From CAYVFC01 sp964450715 (GTDB taxonomy: Bacteria > Myxococcota_A > Polyangia > Polyangiales > JAFGIB01): DNA of 57,876 bases. The position numbers and the translations under genes were made by a program. The stretch is from positions 1 to 57,876 of the forward strand of contig CAYVFC010000038.1 in the NCBI GenBank assembly GCA_964450715.1. Direction: 5' to 3'. Positions 48,682-57,876 of this stretch are shown here, one piece after another; positions within the stretch are counted from its first letter, which is position 1, and every line of letters starts with the position of its first letter. Under the pieces are notes generated by a model that was given only the letters and a program-made list of their open reading frames with translations, made no database searches and had not been told where the DNA came from.

Positions 48682-48930
48682 CTAGCGCGCCGGTAGTTTC
48701 GAGAGCTCCTCGAGACGAGGTGGAGGTGGATCGTAGCCGCCCGGATGCCAAGGGTGGCAGCGGAGCAGTCGCCTGAGCCCGAGCCAACAGCCCCTGGCCG
48801 CGCCGAAACGCTCGATACAGACGGCGGTATAGCGCGAACAGGAGGGCTCGAACCGGCAGGCGTTTCCCAGCAGCGGCGAGAGCGTCCACCGGTAAACTTG
48901 TATAAGGGCCAGCAGCAACCGCGCTATCAT
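48682..48930 (-). CDS. yidD: Membrane protein insertion efficiency factor YidD
   Basis: The product is 82 aa. The signature IQVYRWTLSPLLGNACRFEP then SCSRYTAVCIERFG and LLRCHPWHPGGYDPPP is that of YidD. It assists YidC-dependent insertion at the inner membrane. The start overlaps the rnpA stop by 4 bp, and yidC follows after 21 bp. Confidence 0.96.
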   Translation of the reverse strand: MIARLLLALIQVYRWTLSPLLGNACRFEPSCSRYTAVCIERFGAARGCWLGLRRLLRCHPWHPGGYDPPPPRLEELSKLPAR

Positions 48931-49370
48931 GGCTGCCGAGCCTTTCCCCGGACTACGGCTCGTTCGCCCGCCGGTCTCGCCTGGCGCGCCGCGCGGTCGA
49001 GGGCTCGGTCCGCCGCGCGGATCTCTCCATAAACGCCGAGGTAATCGAGCTTCTCGGCTCCGGGACGCGCGATCGCAACCAGGTCGCTTTGCTCGGGAAA
49101 GAGCCGCCGGTTACGCCGGAACACCTCGCGCAGCAAGCGCTTGATCCGGTTGCGGTCGACCGCGCGCTTGACCCTTTTGGTCACGGTAATACCGAGCCTC
49201 GGGCGCTCTGCCTCGTTGGGTAGCAGCACGAAGACGAAGTTCTCTGTATGAACGCGTTTGCCCCGCTTCTGGACGCTCAGGTAGTGCCGCCTTCGCCTGA
49301 TGCGATCCGCGCGCCTGAAGGTCTCTCGTCCCGTGATGGTTTCGATATGCGGTTTTTGCGATTGGGGCAT
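48927..49370 (-). CDS. rnpA: Ribonuclease P protein component
   Basis: The product is 147 aa. The RNR motif is in AVDRNRIKRLLREVFRRNR, after RLGITVTKRVKR. RnpA helps the RNase P RNA mature tRNA 5' ends. The C-terminus extends about 25 residues (AARQARPAGERAVVRGKAR) beyond the usual length. Order rpmH-rnpA-yidD-yidC-jag is the canonical one. Confidence 0.94.
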   Translation of the reverse strand: MPQSQKPHIETITGRETFRRADRIRRRRHYLSVQKRGKRVHTENFVFVLLPNEAERPRLGITVTKRVKRAVDRNRIKRLLREVFRRNRRLFPEQSDLVAIARPGAEKLDYLGVYGEIRAADRALDRAARQARPAGERAVVRGKARQP

Positions 49371-49471
49371 GTGGCGCCCCTGGAATGAAGAACCGTTCGA
49401 TCGAGGGTCCGCGCCAAGAACCCCTAACCGTTAACGACGATGCAAATCAGAAAAAACAGAAAAAGCAGGGA

Positions 49472-49621
49472 TTACTTCTTGTAGATCGATACAACGAGAC
49501 GAAGGCGGCCCTTGCGGCGGCGGTTATTTAGAACCTTGCGGCCGTTTGCCGTTCTCATGCGTACGCGAAAACCGTGGGTGCGCAGCCGGCGGGTACGATG
49601 CGGTTGGTATGTACGCTTCAC
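49472..49621 (-). CDS. rpmH: 50S ribosomal protein L34
   Basis: The product is 49 aa from a GTG at 49621. KRTYQPHRTRRLRTHGFRVR and TANGRKVLNNRRRKGR are the L34 signature. The usual start is (M)KRTYQP, so the longer frame upstream is not used; AGGA precedes the GTG. The end, LRLVVSIYKK, is longer and more hydrophobic than the usual KGRKRLS-type tail and looks like an extension by about five residues. Confidence 0.93.
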   Translation of the reverse strand: MKRTYQPHRTRRLRTHGFRVRMRTANGRKVLNNRRRKGRLRLVVSIYKK

Positions 49622-49678
49622 GACTATTTTCCTGCGGAAAAGTGCGAGAGCGGATAAAAGCACGCACCCGGTGGCCTG

Positions 49679-50536
49679 TCAAGTCAGCGGAGGGGGCGCC
49701 GCGAAACCGTCCCCGGACAGCAGGCCGGCGTCGCAGAAGCTGAAATAGCCCTGTTCGGCTATGATCACGTGGTCGAGCACGGCCAGGCCGATCAGCTCCC
49801 CTGCGCGCCTGAGCCGCCGGGTAAGCGCGATGTCCTGCTCGCTGGGAGAGGGCTCCCCGCTCGGATGGTTATGAACCAGCACCACCGACGCGCAGGGCTG
49901 TCGCAACACGGCGCGAAAGACGTCGGCCGGGTTCAAGGCGCAGGCGTTCAGCCCTCCGACCGCCACCTCGATCTCGGCCAGGGGGCGGTTCTTGGTATCG
50001 AGCGCCACTACCCAGAAATGCTCGCGGACCGCACCGGCCAGGCGAGCGCCCAGCGCGGCGACCACGTCCCGACTACAGGTCACCCGCTTGCCCCTGTCCA
50101 GCGGACGGGCGGCCGCCCGGCGCCCCAGCTCGAATGCGGCGCTGATCCGGCAGGCCTTGCCCGGGCCGATACCGCTCTGCACGACCATCTCCGCCACCCC
50201 TAGCCTGTACAGGCTGCCGAGCCCGCCGGCCGACTCCAGCAGCCGCGCGGCCAGCACGCCCACCGGCTCGTCCGCGCGGCCCGTACCCAACAGCACGGCC
50301 AGCAGCTCGGCGTCGCCCAGCGCCTCGGGCCCCTTCATGGCCAGCCTCTCCCTGGGTCCGCCTCCCGCGCGGTACCGGTTTCGGGCGCGGTCCGTTTCCG
50401 CGACCGTTGCGGGCGTTCGGTCGCTCTGCGCGGATCGGGGCCTACAGACCGGCTCCGGCGATTTCCGGTAAACGACAGCGCGCGCACCGCGCACCCGGCG
50501 CCGCCCGGCAGCCGTTTTTCGCTCGAAGTCGTGCAT
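49679..50536 (-). CDS. radC: RadC/JAMM-family protein
   Basis: The product is 285 aa. After a basic N-terminal stretch, GPRERLAMKGPEALGDAELL and AVLLGTGRADEP form the helix-hairpin region. The JAMM/MPN+ metal site is VHNHPSGEPSPSEQD, with an upstream catalytic Glu likely in RPLAEIEVAVGGLNA. RadC is abundant, and a DNA repair role is not well supported. The ATG at 50536 is chosen with GGAAAGG before it. The stop lies 57 bp upstream of the rpmH start. Confidence 0.9.
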   Translation of the reverse strand: MHDFERKTAAGRRRVRGARAVVYRKSPEPVCRPRSAQSDRTPATVAETDRARNRYRAGGGPRERLAMKGPEALGDAELLAVLLGTGRADEPVGVLAARLLESAGGLGSLYRLGVAEMVVQSGIGPGKACRISAAFELGRRAAARPLDRGKRVTCSRDVVAALGARLAGAVREHFWVVALDTKNRPLAEIEVAVGGLNACALNPADVFRAVLRQPCASVVLVHNHPSGEPSPSEQDIALTRRLRRAGELIGLAVLDHVIIAEQGYFSFCDAGLLSGDGFAAPPPLT

Positions 50537-50721
50537 GACAGCCTTTCCGTTTGTCGGCTTCCGGAAGAGCTGTCTGCAAGGATCGGTCCACAACCCGAGA
50601 CGAGCAATTACCAGTGGTTACGACACAGGGCTGCGCATCGCGTCAGCCGTCGTCTGGCGGCCGCCACCGGAGTTTTCGCGCCTCGGCCTCCCGCGGCAAC
50701 GACGCGCATCCCGGATGTGCT

Positions 50722-52473
50722 CTACTTCTTCTTGAACAACCCGCCGAAGAGCCCGCCGCCCTCTTCCGTGCTCTTGGCCTTTCCACCGGGGCCCTTGCGC
50801 ATGGAGGCAATGCGTACCTCGCGCATGGCGTCCACGTTCTTGGGGTTGATCTCGGATACCGTCTTGAAGTGCCTCAGGGCCTCCTGGTCGCGGCCCATGC
50901 GCTTGAGGATCAGGCCCTTGGTCAAATGGGCCCTCTCGTGCCTGTTGTCCATCTTGAGCGCCTTGTCGACGCAGGTGAGCATGGTCTCGAAAGGCGCGTC
51001 CGCGCCCTTGTGCCGCTGCAACAAGAGCCAGCCTCGCATGGCGAAGTAGTCGGACTCGCCGCCGGTCATCTCGATGATATGGTCGAGCAGTTCCAGCGCC
51101 TCTTCGGTGCGGTGCTGCCGCACCAGCACCTCGACCTTCTGAAAGGTCAAGGCCCCCTCGATGGTGCGCTGCATGAGCCGCTCGGCAGCCGGCGTTCCCC
51201 CGCCCTCCCTGACCGACTGCAGATAGGTGGCCCGCTGCTCGTCGTCGCTGAGACAGGCATTCGCCTCGCTGTAGTAAGCGAAGACGGCCTCGACCTGAGG
51301 CTTGAGCGGCTGTAGCTCCTGCGGGAGTCGGTCGGGGTGCCATTTCTTGGCCAGGGCGAAGAAGCTGTCGCGGACCTCCTCGGGCGGGGCTTCCTTTTTC
51401 ACCCCGAGCATCTGGAAGTAGTTGATGTGCTCGATGTTCTCCACGGTTTTTTTGATCTCGACCCAGCGCCGCTTCATCTCCAGCGGCAGCGACCCGGGTG
51501 GCGGGGGGACCAGCCCGAGGCGCGAATCGTGCGAGATGTTCAGGTTGGGCGCCAGCGAGTCGCGCCGGCCGGCGCCGCTCGGCGGGGACTGGCTGAACAG
51601 GGGCCCGATCTCGGCTTCCACCTCTTCGGGCGCGATCGAGAACTGGGCAGGGCTCTGCTTGCGCGGGGCGCGCGACGATTGGCGCGGCTCATAGGCGGGA
51701 GGCCGCGGCTCGGATATGGGAGGGCGCGGCTCATAGGCGGGAGGCCGCGGCTCGGACATGGGAGAATGCGCTCCGACGTTCGCCGGTCGCGCGCTGCTGG
51801 GCTCGGCAGCCGGGAACCCGGTCTCTGGCTCCGGCTCGAGATCCTCGGCGCCCAGCTCCTCCGGCGGCTCCTCGTAGATGGTGACCGCGTTGGTGATGAG
51901 CAGAAGGTAGATGAGACGCTTGCTCCTGCGTTCGGGCAGCGCCGTATTCCGTACCAGGTAGGCCATATCCGAGGGCTCGGCCTGCAACAGCTCCACCAAC
52001 CCCCGTTCCTTGGGATCGAGCTTGAAACGGGCGATCTCGGCCCGTGGCTGTATCCGCAACTTGGACTCGCCCAGACGCTTGAGCAGCGCGTCTATGACCT
52101 CGTCGCGGGTCGAGCCGCGCAGGGATTGGGCGACCACGGCCAGTGGATCGCGCTTGCCGTCCAGCCTTCCCGGTCGCCCGGCCAGCAGGTTGCCCTCGTA
52201 GAAAACGTAGCCGGCCCTCTCCACGGTGAAGAAGCGCAGCAGGCCCGCCTCCAGTGTCTCGGTCTGCTGTTTCAGCACGGCGCTCACCGGCCATCCGCCG
52301 CGGAACAGAATGAGATCCGCGTCGTCGACCTCGGTCGTTTCCACGACCTCCGGCCACAAGGCCAGCGTTCCGGAAAGCTCGTGCTGATCCAGGTAGATGA
52401 GCAGATGCGCGAAGGGCGTCTTGACCAGGTTACCCTTGGCGATCGTCTTGATCTCGGAGGTTCTAAAGGCCAA
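50722..52473 (-). CDS. DUF4388 / DnaJ-like / TPR protein, paralogue 2
   Basis: The product is 583 aa, same layout as 20546-22252: DUF4388-type region (about 12-125, GNLVKTPFAHLLIYLDQHEL), helical segment ending at IYE, a proline-rich linker with a tandem 12-residue repeat (SEPRPPAYEPRP, twice, about 235-262), a J-domain with YFQMLGVKKEAPPEEV and HPD in KWHPDRLPQE (about 378), and TPR-like helices ending near a GGGLFGGLFKKK tail. Shared motifs such as PKERGLVELLQAEPSD and the whole order indicate duplication. Function unknown; perhaps an Hsp70-linked scaffold. It is 18 bp from the cysS stop. Confidence 0.8.
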   Translation of the reverse strand: MAFRTSEIKTIAKGNLVKTPFAHLLIYLDQHELSGTLALWPEVVETTEVDDADLILFRGGWPVSAVLKQQTETLEAGLLRFFTVERAGYVFYEGNLLAGRPGRLDGKRDPLAVVAQSLRGSTRDEVIDALLKRLGESKLRIQPRAEIARFKLDPKERGLVELLQAEPSDMAYLVRNTALPERRSKRLIYLLLITNAVTIYEEPPEELGAEDLEPEPETGFPAAEPSSARPANVGAHSPMSEPRPPAYEPRPPISEPRPPAYEPRQSSRAPRKQSPAQFSIAPEEVEAEIGPLFSQSPPSGAGRRDSLAPNLNISHDSRLGLVPPPPGSLPLEMKRRWVEIKKTVENIEHINYFQMLGVKKEAPPEEVRDSFFALAKKWHPDRLPQELQPLKPQVEAVFAYYSEANACLSDDEQRATYLQSVREGGGTPAAERLMQRTIEGALTFQKVEVLVRQHRTEEALELLDHIIEMTGGESDYFAMRGWLLLQRHKGADAPFETMLTCVDKALKMDNRHERAHLTKGLILKRMGRDQEALRHFKTVSEINPKNVDAMREVRIASMRKGPGGKAKSTEEGGGLFGGLFKKK

Positions 52474-52491
52474 ATCCGTTCCTCCAGCGCC

Positions 52492-53997
<1,506 letters not shown>

Positions 53998-54197
53998 CTG
54001 TCTACCCGGGGCCCGGTCGCGTGGCAACCCGCCCGCGGGCTCGCGTGCAAGCCGAGAGACCATTATCGCATCCCATACGATTCCGCGCACCCGTCCTCTA
54101 CCTCGGCCGGTCGGACGGGGCGGCGGGCATCCCGGAGGCCGGGACAAACCGGTGGGGACGTGTTAATAGAGCCTCTCTTGTGCAAGGGGCAGGTCCG

Positions 54198-55466
54198 ATG
54201 CTCACCATCTTCGAAAAGGGTTCCGAGGCTTACACAGAGGCGCTCGGCCGGCTCAGCCGGCGCGGCGACGCCGATCTAGAGCGGGTCGAAAACGACGTTC
54301 GCGAGATCATTACGAAAGTCCGCGAGCAGGGCGACCGTGGGCTGATGGAGCTCACCGAGCGGTTCGAGGGCCGTATACAACAGCGCATCGCGCTCGAGGG
54401 ATGGGCTGAGGGCGCCCGCCAGGCGTCCGCGGAGGTGCGCGAGCTCCTCGAACGAGCGGCCGCCCGCGTGCGCGCCTACCACGAGCACCAGCGAGACCAC
54501 GGATTTCGCTACACCGAGCAGGAGATCGAGCTCGGCCTGCGCGTCATGCCGCTACGCTCGGTAGGCGTCTACGCCCCCGGGGGCAAGGCGCGCTATCCCT
54601 CCACGGTACTCATGTGCGCGGTTCCGGCCCAGGTGGCCGGGGTCGAGCGCATCGTGCTGGCCACCCCGGATCCCACGCCCGAGCTGCTGGCCGCGGCCGA
54701 GGCGAGCGGGGTCACCGAAGTCGTCGATTGCGGTGGTGCCCAGGCCGTGGCCGCGCTCGCCTACGGTACGCAGAGCGTGCGCCCGGTGGACAAGATCGTG
54801 GGCCCGGGAAACATCTACGTGAGCTGCGCCAAGCGGCTGGTCTTCGGCACGGTGGACATCGACTCGCTGGCCGGCCCGAGCGAGATCCTGGTGGTGGCGG
54901 ACCAGGGAGCGAAACCCGGGGTGGTGGCCGCGGATTTGTTGTCGCAGGCCGAGCACGACGAGGCGGCCTATCCCCTGTTGGTCACGCTCACGCGCGAGCA
55001 GGCGGACGCGGTGGCGGCCGAGCTCGAGCGGCAGATCGCCGAGCTACCGCGCTACGGCATTGCCACCGAATCGGTCCGCGAACACGGCTTCTGCTTCGTG
55101 GCCGGCGACTTGGACGAGGCCGCGCGGGTGGCTGATACACTGGCGCCCGAGCACCTGGTGCTGAGCGTGGGCGATCCGGACGCGCTGCTGGAGCGCATCC
55201 GCGCCGCCGGAGCCGCTTTTCTGGGCTATCACACGCCCGAGGCGACCGGTGACTACACGGCCGGTCCCAGCCATGTGCTACCTACCGGGGGCACGGCTCG
55301 TTTCAGCTCTCCGCTCGGCGTATACGACTTCGTCACCCGCACCTCGATCGTGCGCTACGCGCCCGAGGCCCTCGAACGGCAGGGCGACTTGATCGAGGCT
55401 CTGGCGCGGCTGGAGAGCTTCGAGGCTCACGCTCGGTCGGTGAGCGTACGTAGGGGACGCGGTTAG
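54198..55466 (+). CDS. hisD: Histidinol dehydrogenase
   Basis: This 422-aa NAD- and zinc-dependent enzyme makes the last two oxidations of histidine synthesis. VDKIVGPGNIYVSCAKRLVF, AGPSEILVVADQGA, LLSQAEHDEAAYP and GPSHVLPTGGTARFSSPLGV are diagnostic; the zinc residues (Gln, His in SQAEHDE, Asp, His) are intact. The ATG at 54198, with AAGGGG upstream, is preferred over a longer frame. The last residues, RRGRG, and the stop lie inside the palindromic element at 55451-55576, so the C-terminus appears altered by its insertion. Confidence 0.95.
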   Translation: MLTIFEKGSEAYTEALGRLSRRGDADLERVENDVREIITKVREQGDRGLMELTERFEGRIQQRIALEGWAEGARQASAEVRELLERAAARVRAYHEHQRDHGFRYTEQEIELGLRVMPLRSVGVYAPGGKARYPSTVLMCAVPAQVAGVERIVLATPDPTPELLAAAEASGVTEVVDCGGAQAVAALAYGTQSVRPVDKIVGPGNIYVSCAKRLVFGTVDIDSLAGPSEILVVADQGAKPGVVAADLLSQAEHDEAAYPLLVTLTREQADAVAAELERQIAELPRYGIATESVREHGFCFVAGDLDEAARVADTLAPEHLVLSVGDPDALLERIRAAGAAFLGYHTPEATGDYTAGPSHVLPTGGTARFSSPLGVYDFVTRTSIVRYAPEALERQGDLIEALARLESFEAHARSVSVRRGRG

Positions 55467-55576
55467 CTTTTTAGCTTTTCGGTTATGCTACCAATCCACG
55501 ACCCGTCTAACGACAAACCCTTCGATTCTTTTCTCCGAAACCGTCCGAAAAGCTAAAAAGCTAACCGCGTCCCCTA
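55451..55576. repeat. TAGGGGACG-tipped palindromic element, copy 2
   Basis: TAGGGGACGCGGTTAGCTTT at the left (arm 55451-55482) is the exact inverse of the right arm at 55545-55576, so both arms match over 32 bp. A 62-bp centre separates them. It fills the gap between hisD and the next gene: the hisD stop is in the left arm and the next ATG begins at its last base. It shares only its tip with the element at 35250-35342. Confidence 0.85.
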
Positions 55577-56685
55577 TGACAATGAAAGCGCTCCCTGCTC
55601 TCGTCCTTTTCCTACTCTCGCTCGCCACCACGGCCGTGGCGCAGCGCGCGGTCGACACCGAGCGCTTCGTGCCCGCGCTGGACGACGAGGGGTTCCTGGC
55701 CGTGCAGGGCACGCGCACGCCGGGCTCCGAGCTCTGCGATGTTGGCGTCTTCTTCTCCTACGCGGTGGATGAGCTGGTCGTGCGCCTCGCGGACGGCACT
55801 GATCTCGGCATCGTCGAGCACCGCCTGGTCGGAGACCTGAGCGCGCAGATCGGCATCGGCGGCCGCACGGCCGTGGCCGCGCTGGTCCCGCTGGCTCTGG
55901 TACAGACCGGGTACACGATCGATTCGACCGATCCCGAGCTGCCCGTTTTCGCTCTCGGCGACCCGCTCCTTCTGGCGCGTTATCGCTTTCTGGGCGAGGA
56001 CGCGGACGCCGCGCCCGACCTTCACGACGGCCCGGGAGTGGCGATACAGATCGCGGCGGCCATGCCCGCCGGACGGGACGACGCCTTCTTCGGCGAGGGC
56101 GCGTTGCGCACCGACCTCAAGTTATTGGGCGACTTCCACCTGCTGGGCGCCGGTGCGGGCGGCTACCTCGCGTGGCTGCACCGATTCGAGCCGCGGACGC
56201 TGCTCGGGTCGGCCAGGTTCCGCGACGAGCTGGGCCTGGGCCTGGCCATCAAGGTCCCGCTTCCCTGGGTGCCCGAGGTTGCCGGCGTGGTGGAGGCGCG
56301 CTGCGCCACGGACGCGGGCAAACCCTTCTCGCAAAGGGCCACCACGGCCGTGGAGACCGACCTGGGAGCGCGGCTGGACCTGGGCGACGCCACGCTCACC
56401 ACCGCCGTGGGCATGGGCTTTTTGGGCGTGGGCGCGCCCACGGTTCGCGCCGTGCTCGGCTTCTGGTGGTCGCCGCGCGTACACGACGCCGATGCGGACG
56501 GGATCGATGACGACGAGGACCAGTGCCCGCCGCTGGCCGAGGACATGGACGGATTCGAGGACACGGACGGCTGTCCAGATCCGGACAATGACGGCGACTG
56601 GGTGCCCGATGCCGACGATCTGTGCCCGGACCAGGCCGCCGAAGAGGACCGCGATCTGAACGAGGACGGTTGCACCGATCCGTAG
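55576..56685 (+). CDS. Outer-membrane beta-barrel-like protein with thrombospondin type 3 repeats
   Basis: The product is 369 aa. The signal peptide is KALPALVLFLLSLATTAVAQ. The body (about 50-300) has alternating strands typical of an OmpA-like or related barrel, and the end has Asp-rich calcium-binding repeats (DADADGIDDDEDQCP, DTDGCPDPDNDGDWVPDADD). In relatives these repeats usually lead into a C-terminal OmpA peptidoglycan-binding domain, but here the frame stops after NEDGCTDP, so that domain is missing. The start is uncertain: an ATG at 55576 overlaps the palindrome's last base, and another is at 55582. Likely role: cell-surface structure; not proven. Confidence 0.7.
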   Translation: MTMKALPALVLFLLSLATTAVAQRAVDTERFVPALDDEGFLAVQGTRTPGSELCDVGVFFSYAVDELVVRLADGTDLGIVEHRLVGDLSAQIGIGGRTAVAALVPLALVQTGYTIDSTDPELPVFALGDPLLLARYRFLGEDADAAPDLHDGPGVAIQIAAAMPAGRDDAFFGEGALRTDLKLLGDFHLLGAGAGGYLAWLHRFEPRTLLGSARFRDELGLGLAIKVPLPWVPEVAGVVEARCATDAGKPFSQRATTAVETDLGARLDLGDATLTTAVGMGFLGVGAPTVRAVLGFWWSPRVHDADADGIDDDEDQCPPLAEDMDGFEDTDGCPDPDNDGDWVPDADDLCPDQAAEEDRDLNEDGCTDP

Positions 56686-56747
56686 AGCCGGGACAGGTGT
56701 CCGGGGTCCACGACAGCCCCCTGATTCTGCTACCATAATAAGCCGAA

Positions 56748-57386
56748 ATGCCTCGCGTCCTGCTCAAGCCCTGCCTGGTACTACTGTTGCTGACGGCGTG
56801 CCCGCGCTGTACGCCGCAGGGCGACCCAGCCATCGGGCGGGAGGGATTTCGGGATGACTTCGCGCGCGAAAAGCTCGGAGAGATCTGGCACAACACGGGC
56901 GGACCCTACTCGATCCGCAACGGAATGCTCCACGTACGAGGAGCCCGGAACCGGCCGCTCTGGCTGCGCCGGGTGCTGCCCAGGGACGTACGCATCGAGG
57001 TCGATGTGCGCAGCGACTCGCCCGAGGGAGACATCAAGCTCGAGCTGTTCGGCGACGGGGTCTCCAAGGCCGTGAAGGCGAGCTACCTGGCCACCAGTTA
57101 CGTAGTCATCTTCGGCGGCTGGAACAACTCGCTGAACGTGCTGGCGCGCATGGACGAGCACGGCGACGATCGTGTGGTCGGCCCCGCGCTCAAGGTCGAG
57201 CCAGGTCGCACCTACCGCATGAAGGTGGAGCGGCGCGGCAATGCCGTCACCGCCTGGGTCGACGATCACCAGTTGGTGAAAATGGTCGATCCGAATCCGC
57301 TGGCCGGGCCCGGCCACGATCACTTCGCCTTCAACAACTGGTCGTCCGAGCTCTGGTTCGACAACCTCAGTATCTCTCCCCTCTGA
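56748..57386 (+). CDS. Putative lipoprotein with concanavalin-like (jelly-roll) fold
   Basis: The product is 212 aa. A lipobox is present (CLVLLLLTACPRC). The mature part starts REGFRDDFAREKLGEIWHNT and runs as beta strands (IRNGMLHVRG, VRIEVDVRSDS, YVVIFGGWNN, YRMKVERRGNAVTAWVDD, HFAFNNWSSELWFDNLSI). This resembles LamG/family-16-like jelly-roll domains of unknown ligand. The gene stop overlaps the next start (TGATG), so the next gene is coupled. Confidence 0.7.
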   Translation: MPRVLLKPCLVLLLLTACPRCTPQGDPAIGREGFRDDFAREKLGEIWHNTGGPYSIRNGMLHVRGARNRPLWLRRVLPRDVRIEVDVRSDSPEGDIKLELFGDGVSKAVKASYLATSYVVIFGGWNNSLNVLARMDEHGDDRVVGPALKVEPGRTYRMKVERRGNAVTAWVDDHQLVKMVDPNPLAGPGHDHFAFNNWSSELWFDNLSISPL

Positions 57387-57876
57387 TGGACCAGGATCTC
57401 AAGGCATACGAAAGGATGCTCGACGACGCCGAGAACCGGCTCGATCGGTTGCGGGCGCTGTACGAGCAGTGGTTCCAGGGCCTGGAGCGGCTGGAGCCCA
57501 CCATCCCCCGCAAGAACTTTGACCGCTTCATGGACCAGTTGCGCCGCAACCGCCCGCGCGCCACCGGCCTCAAGTTCCGCTACCAGAATCTGGTGTCCCG
57601 CTACACCACCTACGTCATGTACTGGCGTAAAGTGGCCAGGCAGATCGAGGAGGGTACCTACAGGCGCGACATCTTGCGCGCGCGCAAGGTACGCGCGGAG
57701 GCGCGCGATAAGTATAAGCAACAGAGGGAGCAGAAAAAGGCGGAAAGGGAGGGCCAGGTGGAGGCGGCGCCGGATATTTCCGCGGCCGCGCGGCAAGCGG
57801 CTAGCGCCGCGCCCGCAGCAGCGGCCGAGCCCGCGCAGGCGACGAGCGCCCCCCCGGCCACGGCGCCGTCAGACCG
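57386..57876 (+). CDS. Conserved-looking helical protein, cut by window end
   Basis: The frame opens with ATG at 57386, overlapping the previous stop, and runs to the window end without a stop (163 residues seen). It starts MDQDLKAYERMLDDAENRL, then LYEQWFQGLERLEPTIPRKN and FRYQNLVSRYTTYVMYW, a strongly helical domain followed by RQIEEGTYRRDIL and a Lys/Glu-rich helix, then an Ala/Pro linker. Similar helical openings occur, to my recollection, in myxobacterial proteins of unknown function. 3' partial. Confidence 0.7.
   Translation, partial: MDQDLKAYERMLDDAENRLDRLRALYEQWFQGLERLEPTIPRKNFDRFMDQLRRNRPRATGLKFRYQNLVSRYTTYVMYWRKVARQIEEGTYRRDILRARKVRAEARDKYKQQREQKKAEREGQVEAAPDISAAARQAASAAPAAAAEPAQATSAPPATAPSD

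Noticed and set aside
49371..49471. Chromosomal origin next to rpmH/rnpA
   Set aside because: No DnaA boxes (TTATCCACA-like) and no AT-rich unwinding element are seen around the block.

Overview
The window looks like a chromosomal segment of a high-GC Myxococcota or related deltaproteobacterium-like lineage. The reasons are GC-rich third positions almost throughout, two DUF4388-DnaJ-TPR proteins, thrombospondin-type-3 calcium repeats on an outer-membrane protein, a YWTD-like propeller lipoprotein, and a DsbA protein with three domains in tandem. The species cannot be fixed from the sequence alone. Most genes are housekeeping, but two accessory zones stand out.

Left zone (1-13.7 kb). Three ribosomal-peptide (RiPP)-type precursors lie within 1.3 kb: an NHLP/nitrile-hydratase-like leader, a short double-Gly peptide and a Nif11-type leader. 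A cysteine-cluster (YkgJ-like) protein with a possible PqqD-like C-terminus follows. All three predicted cores lack cysteine and no classical maturase is visible. Next come an M1 aminopeptidase, small secreted proteins, a START-like protein, an apparent fusion of a cytoplasmic domain to a secreted propeller, and an operon of an AlgJ/AlgX-like protein, an MBOAT O-acyltransferase and a DUF3524 (tRNA-queuosine mannosyltransferase-like) glycosyltransferase.

Middle (13.7-35.2 kb). A lipA, E1alpha, E1beta, E2 operon (probably branched-chain 2-oxoacid dehydrogenase) ends with an aldolase/SDR fusion. It is followed by a DUF4388-DnaJ-TPR protein, a lipoprotein, PilZ, a class A penicillin-binding protein, a tungsten aldehyde:ferredoxin oxidoreductase operon with its own ubiquitin-like sulfur carrier and E1-like enzyme, an ECF sigma/anti-sigma/secreted protein/TrmH operon, and the divergent UvrD/PcrA helicase.

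Island (35.2-40.4 kb). The last 35 coding bases of the helicase gene plus 14 downstream bases (49 bp) recur exactly at 40350-40398. The DNA between the two copies holds a lipoprotein, large palindromes and a lower-GC two-gene operon encoding a KAP-family P-loop NTPase and an uncharacterised partner. A second set of about 42-bp repeats brackets the NTPase operon. This is the best candidate for a mobile, defence-like system; no integrase is visible.

Right zone (40.4-57.9 kb). It holds an FmdB zinc ribbon, a GNAT-like protein with a polyglutamate tail, a triple DsbA protein, a sugar-kinase-like APH, rsmG, and the rpmH-rnpA-yidD-yidC-jag block (without dnaA, mnmE or mnmG). Then come radC, the second DUF4388-DnaJ-TPR gene, cysS, hisD, an outer-membrane protein with calcium repeats, a lipoprotein and a gene cut by the window end. 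At least four families of intergenic palindromes are scattered through the window, and several supply stop codons to flanking genes.
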